Source: Anaerolineales bacterium
Lineage (GTDB): Bacteria > Chloroflexota > Anaerolineae > 4572-78 > J111
Assembly (NCBI GenBank): GCA_015075185.1
Contig: JABTUW010000001.1
Location: 1,984,001-2,048,000 of the forward strand
Length of the DNA: 64,000 bases
Reading direction: 5' to 3'
Under the pieces are notes generated by a model. It ran no database searches and was not told the origin of the DNA. It saw only the letters and a program-made list of their open reading frames with translations. The stretch's first letter is position 1; the number at the start of each line of letters is the position of its first letter. The position numbers and the translations under genes are program-made. This document shows positions 1-7,714 of the stretch, in pieces.

Positions 1-175
1 TGATGGCCTGGTAGGCTTTGAGAAAGGCATCCTGGCAGGCGTCAGCCGCAGCGTCGCTGTTGCCAATGACGCGATAAGCCACGTTATAGGCTGTCCCCTG
101 GTAAGCCATCACCAACTGATTAAAGGCAGCTAAACTGCCCTTTTGGGCTTCTTTGATAACCCGAGTCTCGTCCAT
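1..175 (-). CDS. ECF-type sigma-70 factor, N-terminal part (cut by window edge)
   Basis: The complement reads from an ATG at 175 leftward to the window edge with no stop, giving about 58 residues. The peptide (MDETRVIKEAQKGSLAAFNQ, then a stretch with AYNVAYRVIGN and ACQDAFLKAY) has the typical pattern of sigma-70 region 2 in extracytoplasmic-function sigma factors: an acidic start, the AFNQL helix, and the DAxDxxQDxFLKAY helix that binds core RNA polymerase. Its likely role is to direct transcription of a stress or envelope regulon. Region 4 and any neighbouring anti-sigma gene lie outside the window, so the subgroup cannot be named. Confidence 0.85.
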   Translation of the reverse strand, partial: MDETRVIKEAQKGSLAAFNQLVMAYQGTAYNVAYRVIGNSDAAADACQDAFLKAYQAI

Positions 176-303
176 TCAACACTATTAACTGCTCAGGCGC
201 GACGCACTTTCTCGGCTAAAATTGCCAAATCTGGTCACATATAAGGGCGTCGCACCATCAATATTTACACTTGGCGTTTTAACTAACACATGGCTTAGGC
301 AAT

Positions 304-332
304 TTGACGTATGCCCGCATGTAGTCTATACT
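304..332 (+). promoter_or_regulatory. sigma-70 type promoter of tRNA-Leu
   Basis: TTGACG at 304-309 and TATACT at 327-332 are separated by exactly 17 bases. The expected transcription start falls near 339, about ten bases before the mature tRNA end at 350. The fit to consensus and the position both support it. Confidence 0.7.
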
Positions 333-349
333 AGAAACCCGATAGCCAT

Positions 350-432
350 GCCGGAGTGGCGGAACTGGCAGACGCGCACGACTCAAAATCGTGTGAGCTA
401 CGCTCTTGTGGGTTCGATTCCCACCTCCGGCA
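350..432 (+). tRNA. tRNA-Leu, anticodon CAA
   Basis: The acceptor arms GCCGGAG (350-356) and CTCCGGC (425-431) pair fully, with discriminator A at 432. The anticodon stem CACGA/TCGTG encloses the loop CTCAAAA, giving anticodon CAA, which reads TTG leucine codons. A long variable arm (GAGC-TAC-GCTC) makes this a class II tRNA, as expected for leucine. The T arm contains GGTTCGATTCC. The CCA end is not encoded. It is transcribed from its own promoter just upstream. Confidence 0.97.
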
Positions 433-499
433 TTTTCTTTTTTCTGGCGAATATTGTCACAAACGCGACTATTATAACATTTTTCATAATGATGTGCTA

Positions 500-534
500 G
501 GGCGAGTTCCCATTTCGCCCACCGGTCGCGGTGG
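500..534. other. two overlapping hairpins upstream of the first stalk gene
   Basis: GGGCGA (500-505) can pair with TCGCCC (515-520), and CCACCG (519-524) with CGGTGG (529-534). The two stems share bases 519-520, so they partly exclude each other. They lie between the tRNA and the gene at 595 and could be a tRNA transcript terminator or a leader structure. There is no clear T run, so the function is open. Confidence 0.3.
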
Positions 535-594
535 GGCCACTTTCTCATTCGGGAGAGCGGCCTCTCATTTTGAAAAGTAGTATTTGAAATCTTT

Positions 595-1698
595 ATGAGT
601 AGAAAGAGAAATCGTAGATCAAAGATTGACCGCCGCTTGCTGATTCTCCTGTCAATTACCCCGATCGGCTGCTTGTTGGCCTTGCTGGTTGGCCTGGCCG
701 TAACCTGGTATCTTTTCCCCACCCGCTTTGTCAACGCTAAAATTTCAGATTTGTCCCAAGACGAAGCTCAACAGATTGTCGTTATGGCTGCGGCAGATTT
801 TGCCGAGCATGAGGATGTTGACCGCGCGCGAGAGTTGCTGGCCGAACTCAAGGTACCCAACCCGGCCCAGTATGTTTCTCTGGTAGCCGAGCAGATGGTC
901 CGCACCAATCGCGGCGAAGTAGACCAGGACGTCAAGAATGTGGTCCGCCTGGCCGATGCACTGGGTGTCAGCACGGTTTCGATGATTGCCTACGTCTCTA
1001 CCCCAACTCCTATCCCAACGGATACGCCTGTCCCAACTGATACTCCCCTGCCCACTCCGACGCCAACTAATACGATGGTGGTCGAGCCTACAGCCACGCC
1101 TGATGCTGCGGCTCTGGCTGCCGCCGCGCCCACCGAAGAAGTCCCGCCTACCGACACCCCAACCCTCGAACCGGCTGCACCTCAACCCACGGCTCCACCC
1201 CCTCCACCCACCGACACGCCTACTCCCGCCCCCAGCCCGACTCCGGAGTTTGATTTTGTCGTCACTAAACAACGTTTAATGACCAAGGATGAAAACGGTG
1301 GCTGTGCGGGCAATCACAACATTTATATCACCGTCGTTGATGCTGCTGGCAATCCTATCAATGGGGTAGAGATTGGCGATGTCTGGAATAATCCTGGCCC
1401 AAAAACCGAGCCGAAGAACGGTAAGGAGGGTCAAGCCGAGTATCTGTTGTTTAAAAACGGATTCAAGATTTTTGTCAAAAATGATCCCACCGCCGGTCGC
1501 CCGGTGACCAGCCAGGTCACGGAGTTGCTCAGCTCCAATGATTGGGAAATCGGCATCCCCAAACTGATTGAAGCCGGTTACTGCCCTGACGAAGCGACCT
1601 GTAATGTTCTGTGGAACAGCGGGGTATTCGGCGTGGGGAATAATTCGCTCTGTTGGGGCCACTATTCCTGGGAAGTGATTTTTCAACGGACATGGTAA
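595..1698 (+). CDS. Membrane-anchored Thr-Pro stalk protein, paralogue 1
   Basis: 367 residues. A basic N-terminus (SRKRNRRSKIDRR) precedes one hydrophobic helix at about residues 18-40. Next comes a helical segment (about 50-130) containing ADFAEHEDVDRARELLAEL and VVRLADALGVS, a Thr-Pro-rich stalk (about 140-218), and a C-terminal domain of about 145 residues. This domain has GGCAGNHNIYITVVDAAGNP near its start and ends SWEVIFQRTW. The same helical segment, stalk and terminal domain recur in the next two genes, and the stalk and terminal domain recur again in the gene at 4031. Probably an inner-membrane-anchored protein displaying a beta-sandwich domain outside, possibly with disulfides. The family is not one I can name. 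Confidence 0.8.
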   Translation: MSRKRNRRSKIDRRLLILLSITPIGCLLALLVGLAVTWYLFPTRFVNAKISDLSQDEAQQIVVMAAADFAEHEDVDRARELLAELKVPNPAQYVSLVAEQMVRTNRGEVDQDVKNVVRLADALGVSTVSMIAYVSTPTPIPTDTPVPTDTPLPTPTPTNTMVVEPTATPDAAALAAAAPTEEVPPTDTPTLEPAAPQPTAPPPPPTDTPTPAPSPTPEFDFVVTKQRLMTKDENGGCAGNHNIYITVVDAAGNPINGVEIGDVWNNPGPKTEPKNGKEGQAEYLLFKNGFKIFVKNDPTAGRPVTSQVTELLSSNDWEIGIPKLIEAGYCPDEATCNVLWNSGVFGVGNNSLCWGHYSWEVIFQRTW

Positions 1699-1713
1699 GT
1701 GGTTTTGAGATTT

Positions 1714-2742
1714 ATGAATACTTCTAAAACTTTGCTCATGATTGCGGTGATTGTTGTGCCTATCTTCTGCCTGGCGTTAGCTATCGGCGGGATCATTGTC
1801 GGTTTTGGAGTGACTTCGGCCGTCTCTTCGGCCAACAATGATGTTGGGGCGCGGGTTGACGGGCCGAAGGTGGAAGCGGAGGTTCTCAATATCGCCGCCG
1901 ATTATGCCGGTAACAAGGATTTAGATGCCGCTCGGCAGCGCCTACGCGACCTGCATCTGCCCAACGCCGAGCAGTATGTCTCCTTTATGGTTGACCGTTA
2001 TTTGCAGGAAAGCGGCAAAGATAATCCCGACACAAAAAACCTGTTTTTGCTGGCCGACGCCCTGGGCGCCAGTACCGAATCTATGATCGCCGCCCTGGCG
2101 ACACCTACATCAACTCCCTTGCCGACCAATACCCCGACGCCGACCCCTTTGCCAACCGATACGCCAACGGCGACGCCCTTGCCGACCAATACCCCTGTCC
2201 CAACGGATACCCCTGTTCCCGAAGCGCCCACAGATACGCCCGCGCCGCCTACCCCCACACCTGGCCCGCCGACCAATACACCCGAACCCACGGCTCCCCC
2301 TGAGCCGACCAAGCCGCCCGTTGATTACGTTGTCGCCGAAGCCTATCTCATTCCCAACCCCAGCTACGGCGGCTGTCCCGGCGCGCACTCGATTTTTGTG
2401 ACCGTAGTGGATGCTAATGGCAGCCCCATGGATGGGGTAATTGTGGAAGATACTGGCCACGCCGTGCCGCCCAAAGTTAGCGGCGAAAAAGGGCCCGGCA
2501 AGTTGGAGTATGATCTGTGGAAGAATGGCTTTTCCCTGATGATCACCAAGCATGCCGACGGCTCACCTGCCACCAGCGATGTGACGCCCACATTGAGTTC
2601 GGTGGATGAGGATATTCCCAACGAGTGGCTGGTTCAGGCCAATTACTGCAAGGACATGAACGATTGTCTTCAACGCAAAAGTAATAATCAGCTTTGCCGG
2701 GGACATTATGCCTACAACGTCACTTTCAAGAAGACGTATTAG
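1714..2742 (+). CDS. Membrane-anchored Thr-Pro stalk protein, paralogue 2
   Basis: 342 residues from the ATG at 1714. A GTG at 1699, directly after the previous stop, would add five residues, and neither start has a strong ribosome site. Layout matches paralogue 1: N-terminal membrane helix (TLLMIAVIVVPIFCLALAIG), helical segment with ADYAGNKDLDAARQRLRDL and LADALGAS, stalk built of TPTPLPTDTP-like units, and terminal domain with GGCPGAHSIFVTVVDANGSP ending YNVTFKKTY. The two genes are almost contiguous, so co-transcription and a common origin by tandem duplication are likely. Function unknown; surface display is inferred from the architecture. Confidence 0.8.
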   Translation: MNTSKTLLMIAVIVVPIFCLALAIGGIIVGFGVTSAVSSANNDVGARVDGPKVEAEVLNIAADYAGNKDLDAARQRLRDLHLPNAEQYVSFMVDRYLQESGKDNPDTKNLFLLADALGASTESMIAALATPTSTPLPTNTPTPTPLPTDTPTATPLPTNTPVPTDTPVPEAPTDTPAPPTPTPGPPTNTPEPTAPPEPTKPPVDYVVAEAYLIPNPSYGGCPGAHSIFVTVVDANGSPMDGVIVEDTGHAVPPKVSGEKGPGKLEYDLWKNGFSLMITKHADGSPATSDVTPTLSSVDEDIPNEWLVQANYCKDMNDCLQRKSNNQLCRGHYAYNVTFKKTY

Positions 2743-2845
2743 TGAATTTTGACATTAATTGAACTTGTACGTAAGATAGGCCGTCTGAGGTCAACTGTAA
2801 CAGCAGGACCATGCAGGTTAAAAAAAACAAACCGACAATGAAATA

Positions 2846-3853
2846 ATGACACCAGAAGAGGCAAGCGTGGCCTCACCTCCGCCGCCTGAAACGCCGCGGC
2901 GATCATCGGCAAAAAAGGGTCGTGATCGGGGTTGGTGGATAGGCGGCTTTTTGTTTGGTTTTACGGTTGGCCTGGCGCTCTCGTTGACGTACGGCTGGGT
3001 GCTCGATCCGCGCCCCCTGCCCATCACTCCGGCAGATTTGCGACCCGCCGATAAAGAAATTTATCTGCGCCTCATTGCTGCCTCCTTTTATCACGAGCGA
3101 GATCTAGACCGGGCGCAGGCCAGGCTGGCCAAGTTGGCGGGGCCAAATCTCAACCAGTTGCTGGTCAATCTGACCGAGCGCTACATTGCCGAAGAACGCG
3201 ATATCCGTGACATTATTGCATTGGTCACTCTAGCCAACGCTTTGGGTCAAACAACCCGGCCGATGATCGTTTTTCTGACGACACCAACACCCACGCCAAC
3301 CTCAACCCCCACGCTGGCTCCAACTCCGACGCCCCGTCCCACCCAAACACCAACACCTTTGACCCCCATTCCGACTCGCACGCCCACCCCCAGGCCAACG
3401 CGCACCCCGACCCAAACGCCGGTCCCGACTCGCACCCCGACCCGTACCCCTGCGCCCACCCCTACCCCAACGCCAACCCGGACGTCGACACCAGGTCCTA
3501 ATTCGCCTTTTGGCGTGGCCCAGTCAGTCGTTTTGTGTGATGAGACCAACGGCGGATTGCTAAGAATCTATGTTCGTGATAGACTAGGCGTAGGTGTACC
3601 CGGCGTTGAAATAGCAATCAGTTGGGCTGGCGGCGACGACCGCCTCTTTACCGGCTTCAAACCCGACATAGACCCCGGCTACGCCGATTTCCAGATGGAG
3701 CCGGATGAACGTTATCAAGTAAAATTAGTCAGTGTTACCGCTGCGGGAACAGCGCCGGAAGTAAGCCTCAGCGGTAGCGGTCTTTGCCCTGATTTGCCGG
3801 ATGGTGTTGCACCCTCCTGGCAAATTGTCTTTCAGCAGGGTGTTAACAGGTAG
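2846..3853 (+). CDS. Membrane-anchored Thr-Pro stalk protein, paralogue 3
   Basis: 335 residues. A Pro-rich cytoplasmic start and basic patch (KKGRDRG) precede a membrane helix (about 31-52). The helical segment ([19 protein letters not shown], then LANALGQT) matches the two preceding genes, followed by a stalk of TPTRTPTP-type repeats to about residue 222. The terminal domain is shorter and more divergent: only the [20 protein letters not shown] strand pattern and the WQIVFQQG end remain recognisable. It lies about 100 bases after paralogue 2 on the same strand. The divergence suggests it is the oldest or least constrained of the three short copies. Confidence 0.78.
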   Translation: MTPEEASVASPPPPETPRRSSAKKGRDRGWWIGGFLFGFTVGLALSLTYGWVLDPRPLPITPADLRPADKEIYLRLIAASFYHERDLDRAQARLAKLAGPNLNQLLVNLTERYIAEERDIRDIIALVTLANALGQTTRPMIVFLTTPTPTPTSTPTLAPTPTPRPTQTPTPLTPIPTRTPTPRPTRTPTQTPVPTRTPTRTPAPTPTPTPTRTSTPGPNSPFGVAQSVVLCDETNGGLLRIYVRDRLGVGVPGVEIAISWAGGDDRLFTGFKPDIDPGYADFQMEPDERYQVKLVSVTAAGTAPEVSLSGSGLCPDLPDGVAPSWQIVFQQGVNR

Positions 3854-3862
3854 GGGGGAACC

Positions 3863-3942
3863 TACCGATTTTAGATTTACGATTTGCGATTTTAGATTAA
3901 GACTCGATGCTTTAATCAAAAATGCAACATCTAAAATCGGTA
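3863..3942. repeat. inverted repeat within a degenerate A/T-rich repeat tract
   Basis: TACCGATTTTAGAT at 3863-3876 is matched by its exact complement at 3929-3942. Units resembling GATTTTAGATT or GATTTTGGATT continue to about 4010, several in tandem and some inverted. The tract fills most of the gap between paralogue 3 and the next gene. No open frame is supported here. Confidence 0.6.
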
Positions 3943-4030
3943 TGCCTATCTGTAATGATTTTGGACTCACGATTTTGGATTATAGACAATCCAGAATCCA
4001 AAATCTAAAATCAACGAGGAAGGACTTGCG

Positions 4031-7000
4031 TTGAACGAAAATTTTATCAAAAACACGCCTCTTTTTGCCGAGTTGACGGAGGAAGAACAGCGCGCCCTCA
4101 GCAAACGGATGCGCCTGGAAGATTACCAACCGAACGAGTCTATCTTTATCAAAGATGGGGACAGCAATGCCCTCTATTTGATCAACGAAGGTTGGGTAAA
4201 ACTCTCGGCTAACGATAAAGGGCCGGTTGTCGCCAATTTGGGACCCGGCAGCCTGCTGGGTGAAACGGACTTTTTTCTGGGGCGGCCTTACGCTTTAACC
4301 GCCCGTGCCACCGGCAATGTCGTCGTCTGGGCGCTCGACAACAACGCCCTGGCCAATCTCATCGCCGAACGGCCCGAAATCGGCCTCCACCTGGGGCTGG
4401 CCTTTGGCACAGGCATTGTCCAGTATCAACAGCGCCTCACTGCCCAACTCGGCGACATTCCCCTGCTGGAAAACTTATCCGAGCGCGAGCGCAGCCTGAT
4501 TGCCCGGCACCTTTCACCGAAGCGTTACTTTGCCGGTGAGGCTATCTACCGTAGCGGCGACCAACCCACCGGGATTTTCTTTATTGAACAGGGTATGGTT
4601 CGCCTGATCGGCGAGACGGATGCCGATTATACCGAGTTAGCCGAGGATGAAGCCTTTGGCGAAATGGCAGTGCTGTCCAACAAGCCTCATTCCAACACTG
4701 CCCAGGCCGCTACCGAAGTTATCCTGTGGCAGCTCACCCCCCCCGATTTTGCCAGCCTGACCACCGCCACTCCCTCGATTAAATCCAACCTGAGCCGCAA
4801 CCTGCGCTCCAGCCTGACCGCCGCCGACCAGGCTCACGCCCTGACCATTCTCAAACGTATCCCGCTCTTTAAGGATTTGCCCAAAGAGGCCCTGGGCGAT
4901 GTAGCTCGCCTGCTTTTGCTGCGCCATATTCCTACTGGCGAAACCGTATTTAATCAGGGCGACCCCGGCGAAGCGATGTATATCGTCGACTCGGGGACCA
5001 TTGAGGCCATCAGCGAGTCGCCGGGTAAATCGCGCGAGCTGGTGGGGCGCTTTGTGGACAGTGACTTTTTTGGCGAAACAGTCCTCCTGACCGGCAAGAC
5101 ACGCTCCTTTACCGCCTATGCGACGACCCCTACCAACCTCTGGGGTCTTTATCGCACCGATTTTGACCATTTGCTGGTCAAATACCCGCAGCTCAGCGTG
5201 GCCCTCAGCCGCGCCCTCCGCGAGAGTTTCAATGCGGGCGACACCTATTCCGTCGAACCGCACCTCAAAAAAGTGGCGCTGTTGGGGGGGCTCTCACGGA
5301 TGCAGTTGGATGAACTTTCGGCTCGCTTGCAGCCGCGCCGTTACCAGGGCGGCAGTACCGTTTACTACGAGGGCCGCTCCAGCGACGAAATGTATTTTAT
5401 TGAGCGGGGCCAGGTAGAGCACTGGGCCAATACCCTGCAAGGGCCGATTTTGCTGGAGACACTGGGGCCAAGCGACTTTTTTGGCGAAATTGCCCTGCTT
5501 TCCGGCAAAGGCCATCCCACCACAGCTTACGCGGTAGCGGAAACTGAAATATGGGTGCTAACCAAAGCTGATTTTGAGGACTTTTTGCACCGCTACCCCA
5601 ACTTGGCTGTAACCTTTACTCGTATCTTGAGCGAGCGGCTAGAGCAGACGATGGGCCGCCTGCGGGGGGCCGCGCCCCAGCGAGGACTGCCCGCCGGAGC
5701 CGGTTTTCAGCCCGCTCCCGGGCCTCAGCGACCCTATGCACCTCCACCTGGCCCGGTCAACCCATCTCGACCTATGAGTATGCCGCCTGTGCGGCTTCAC
5801 CGGGTTGGCTCAGCGCAGCCCATGCGGGCTTTACCGCCGCAAACCCAGTCCAGCCAGGGAATGCCGCCACAGCCGCCGACCCATTCGCAGCATACTCAGG
5901 CTATCTCGCCGGTGCCCCGTCCGGGTCCGGCGTCTCACTCGCAATTTACACAAGGAATGCCACCGCAGCGGCCGCCTGTTCATTCCCAAAACACGATGGG
6001 CGTGCCGGCCATCCGCCCCGGCGGATTTTCTCAGCCGACTCAACCTATTCCCATGCAGCGGCCTGAGCCAGCCCCCTCTCGAGGGAAAGGCACCCCAGCC
6101 AAAAGAGTCAAAAAAGAGGACTCCCGGCCGGCGGCTGCCTCCCGCACCAGGCAAGGTTCGCCCCAGGCCAGGCGTGACAAAAAAAAGCGGCCCCCTTCAG
6201 CAGCGGCTCAGCCGGCTCAGGGATCTGTTCGTTCCGGGCCACAACCCTTAATGCTTGCAGCACCCCAATCTGCCCCTCAATCCAGAGTCAATGATAGCCG
6301 GTCTACCAGCTCCAGCCGGATGGCTCCCCGCTCCATGTCGAATCGCAGGATTGGACAATACCGCAACAGCTTTTCGGTTTGGTTTGCCAAACGCAGCCTG
6401 GGGGCCAAGTTAAGGTTATTAGCTTTCTTGCTGATTATTATTTGGCTGTGTGGGATTATGGCGCCCTCATGGATCATTCAAGCCCTGGCCGCCAATTTTG
6501 AGGATAACGGCGCTCGTCCCGGCGATAACCGCAGCATTGTCAACCAAATTCGATTTGAGGGAGCTAAAGGGGCTGTAGCAGCCCTCCCTTTTGTGGAAAC
6601 CGCCACGCCCACGCCAACCGAAACCGCGACTCCAACCGAGACGCCTACGCCGACCTCGACGGTAACAGAAACCCCCATCCCAACCTCGACGCCGACGCCA
6701 ACGAATACCCCCACCCCCACCGAGACCCCGACGCCCATTTTTACTCCCACCCCCACAGACACGCCCACACGGGCTTTCACCCGAGCGCCTTTACCGCCAA
6801 CCGAGACACCCACACCGGAGGCAACTCCCACGCCTGATGTAGATTTTGCCCTGGTCAGTGTTCGTCAGTTAACTCCGTGCGAAAATCATGGTAAACATCA
6901 CATCTTTGTCCAGGTGCGCGACGCTACTGGCCAGGGTATCAATGGCGTGCCCGTCAAGATTCAATGGGCCCCCGTCGAAGACGGTTTTGTGATTGCCAAA

Positions 7001-7219
7001 ACTGAAACCAAGCAGAACCTCACTGGTCAGTTGGAGCCGGGCCATATAGACTTTGCTATGTTCAAAGGCACTTACTCTGTCGAAATCCAGGGAGGAACCA
7101 GCCAGAAAGCAGAAGGTATTACACCTGATTACGGGGTCAACGAAGCTTGCGGAGAGGACGCTACAGCTAACTCACTTTATCACCAGTCCTATGAGGTCAT
7201 CTTCCAGCGAACGTTTTAA
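4031..7219 (+). CDS. Four cyclic-nucleotide-binding-like domains, membrane helix, Thr-Pro stalk and external domain (paralogue 4)
   Basis: 1062 residues from a TTG with a good ribosome site (GAGGAAGGA) just upstream. Four CNB/CAP-effector-like domains occupy roughly residues 8-125, 145-265, 273-395 and 410-535. Each has the glycine-rich turn with LGE or FGE (LLGETDFF, FGEMAVL, FFGETVLL, FFGEIALL). The phosphate-binding arginine expected after this turn is plausible in the third copy (KTRSFTA) but not obvious in the second and fourth. A Pro/Gln/basic linker follows to about 780, then a membrane helix near 793-815, a Thr-Pro stalk (about 855-936) and the terminal domain shared with the three upstream genes (HHIFVQVRDATGQGINGVPV, ending SYEVIFQRTF). 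It could couple an intracellular nucleotide signal to a surface domain; that is inference. No enzymatic domain is seen. Confidence 0.88.
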   Translation: MNENFIKNTPLFAELTEEEQRALSKRMRLEDYQPNESIFIKDGDSNALYLINEGWVKLSANDKGPVVANLGPGSLLGETDFFLGRPYALTARATGNVVVWALDNNALANLIAERPEIGLHLGLAFGTGIVQYQQRLTAQLGDIPLLENLSERERSLIARHLSPKRYFAGEAIYRSGDQPTGIFFIEQGMVRLIGETDADYTELAEDEAFGEMAVLSNKPHSNTAQAATEVILWQLTPPDFASLTTATPSIKSNLSRNLRSSLTAADQAHALTILKRIPLFKDLPKEALGDVARLLLLRHIPTGETVFNQGDPGEAMYIVDSGTIEAISESPGKSRELVGRFVDSDFFGETVLLTGKTRSFTAYATTPTNLWGLYRTDFDHLLVKYPQLSVALSRALRESFNAGDTYSVEPHLKKVALLGGLSRMQLDELSARLQPRRYQGGSTVYYEGRSSDEMYFIERGQVEHWANTLQGPILLETLGPSDFFGEIALLSGKGHPTTAYAVAETEIWVLTKADFEDFLHRYPNLAVTFTRILSERLEQTMGRLRGAAPQRGLPAGAGFQPAPGPQRPYAPPPGPVNPSRPMSMPPVRLHRVGSAQPMRALPPQTQSSQGMPPQPPTHSQHTQAISPVPRPGPASHSQFTQGMPPQRPPVHSQNTMGVPAIRPGGFSQPTQPIPMQRPEPAPSRGKGTPAKRVKKEDSRPAAASRTRQGSPQARRDKKKRPPSAAAQPAQGSVRSGPQPLMLAAPQSAPQSRVNDSRSTSSSRMAPRSMSNRRIGQYRNSFSVWFAKRSLGAKLRLLAFLLIIIWLCGIMAPSWIIQALAANFEDNGARPGDNRSIVNQIRFEGAKGAVAALPFVETATPTPTETATPTETPTPTSTVTETPIPTSTPTPTNTPTPTETPTPIFTPTPTDTPTRAFTRAPLPPTETPTPEATPTPDVDFALVSVRQLTPCENHGKHHIFVQVRDATGQGINGVPVKIQWAPVEDGFVIAKTETKQNLTGQLEPGHIDFAMFKGTYSVEIQGGTSQKAEGITPDYGVNEACGEDATANSLYHQSYEVIFQRTF

Positions 7220-7261
7220 GCAATTTGCCTCATCGCACTTATAAAACTCCTGTAGGGTCTT

Positions 7262-7298
7262 AAAATCCAGGTGCAGCCTGAGCGCATCTGGATTTTTT
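7262..7298 (+). terminator. intrinsic terminator after the stalk-gene cluster
   Basis: AAAATCCAGGTGC (7262-7274) pairs with GCATCTGGATTTT, allowing one G-T pair, and the second arm runs into TTTTTT ending at 7298. It lies about 43 bases after the stop of the gene at 4031 and marks the end of the cluster. Confidence 0.85.
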
Positions 7299-7348
7299 GA
7301 TTTGTCCCTAAATGTGGCTATACTATTTTTGCTCACTCTTGTTGTTCC

Positions 7349-7381
7349 CTCTTGTTCCCAAACTCGGTTTGGGGACGAGAG
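7349..7381. repeat. palindromic element (CTCTTGTTCCCAAAC type)
   Basis: CTCTTGTTCCCAAAC at 7349-7363 faces GTTTGGGGACGAGAG at 7367-7381; the two non-Watson-Crick positions are both G-T pairs. It lies between the terminator and the next gene. It resembles the other short intergenic palindromes in this window, but no second copy of this one was found here. Confidence 0.55.
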
Positions 7382-7441
7382 GAAAGAGAAAACGAGATGA
7401 ATTAATCCTGAAAAAGTACACCCCCAGAGGAGAATTTAACA

Positions 7442-7696
7442 ATGGCCGTTGCCCCCGATCTATTAGAGATTTTGCGTTGCCCCTATTGTGTTAGTGGTGA
7501 TACCCGCAAACCCGGCGATGATCCTGGCCGGTTGGAATTGGTTCAAAACGGAACCTGGCTTGTTTGCCTGGAGCCAGACTGTGGCCGCAAATATCCCATT
7601 AAAGAGGATATCCCGGTAATGCTCATCGACGAGGGGGATAAATGGATCAATACGGCAGTGGCAGATTTGCCCCAACCGGGTAAGTTGGTGGATTAG
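7442..7696 (+). CDS. Trm112-like small zinc-binding protein
   Basis: 84 residues, with ribosome site GAGGAG ten bases before the ATG. The sequence has the Trm112/YcaR pattern: LLEILRCPYC near the start, a second cysteine pair (C42 and C47 in VCLEPDCGRKYPI), then KEDIPVMLIDE, the usual IPxML(I/L)xxEA-type end. The four cysteines (C13, C16, C42, C47) would bind one zinc. In other organisms such proteins activate or stabilise methyltransferases. It sits 18 bases before the secreted peptidase gene, which need not be functionally linked. Confidence 0.82.
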   Translation: MAVAPDLLEILRCPYCVSGDTRKPGDDPGRLELVQNGTWLVCLEPDCGRKYPIKEDIPVMLIDEGDKWINTAVADLPQPGKLVD

Positions 7697-7714
7697 AGGT
7701 AAATAAGGACGAAG

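Noticed and set aside
1998..2312. Long minus-strand Gly/Val-rich open frames opposite the stalk genes
   Set aside because: They are the antisense of Thr-Pro repeats (GVGVGV pattern) and overlap clear genes.
2100..2330. Short repeated units that could suggest a CRISPR array
   Set aside because: The repeats are in-frame Thr-Pro codon repeats of a protein stalk, without regular spacers; the same applies near 3290, 6600 and 33900.
3863..4010. GATTTTAGATT repeats as a possible CRISPR or origin
   Set aside because: Units are 11-16 bases, degenerate and partly inverted, with no uniform spacers, no cas genes and no replication gene nearby.
7312..7494. 60-residue plus-strand open frame before the Trm112-like gene
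   Set aside because: It runs across a palindromic element and into the next gene in another frame, with no ribosome site and no family.
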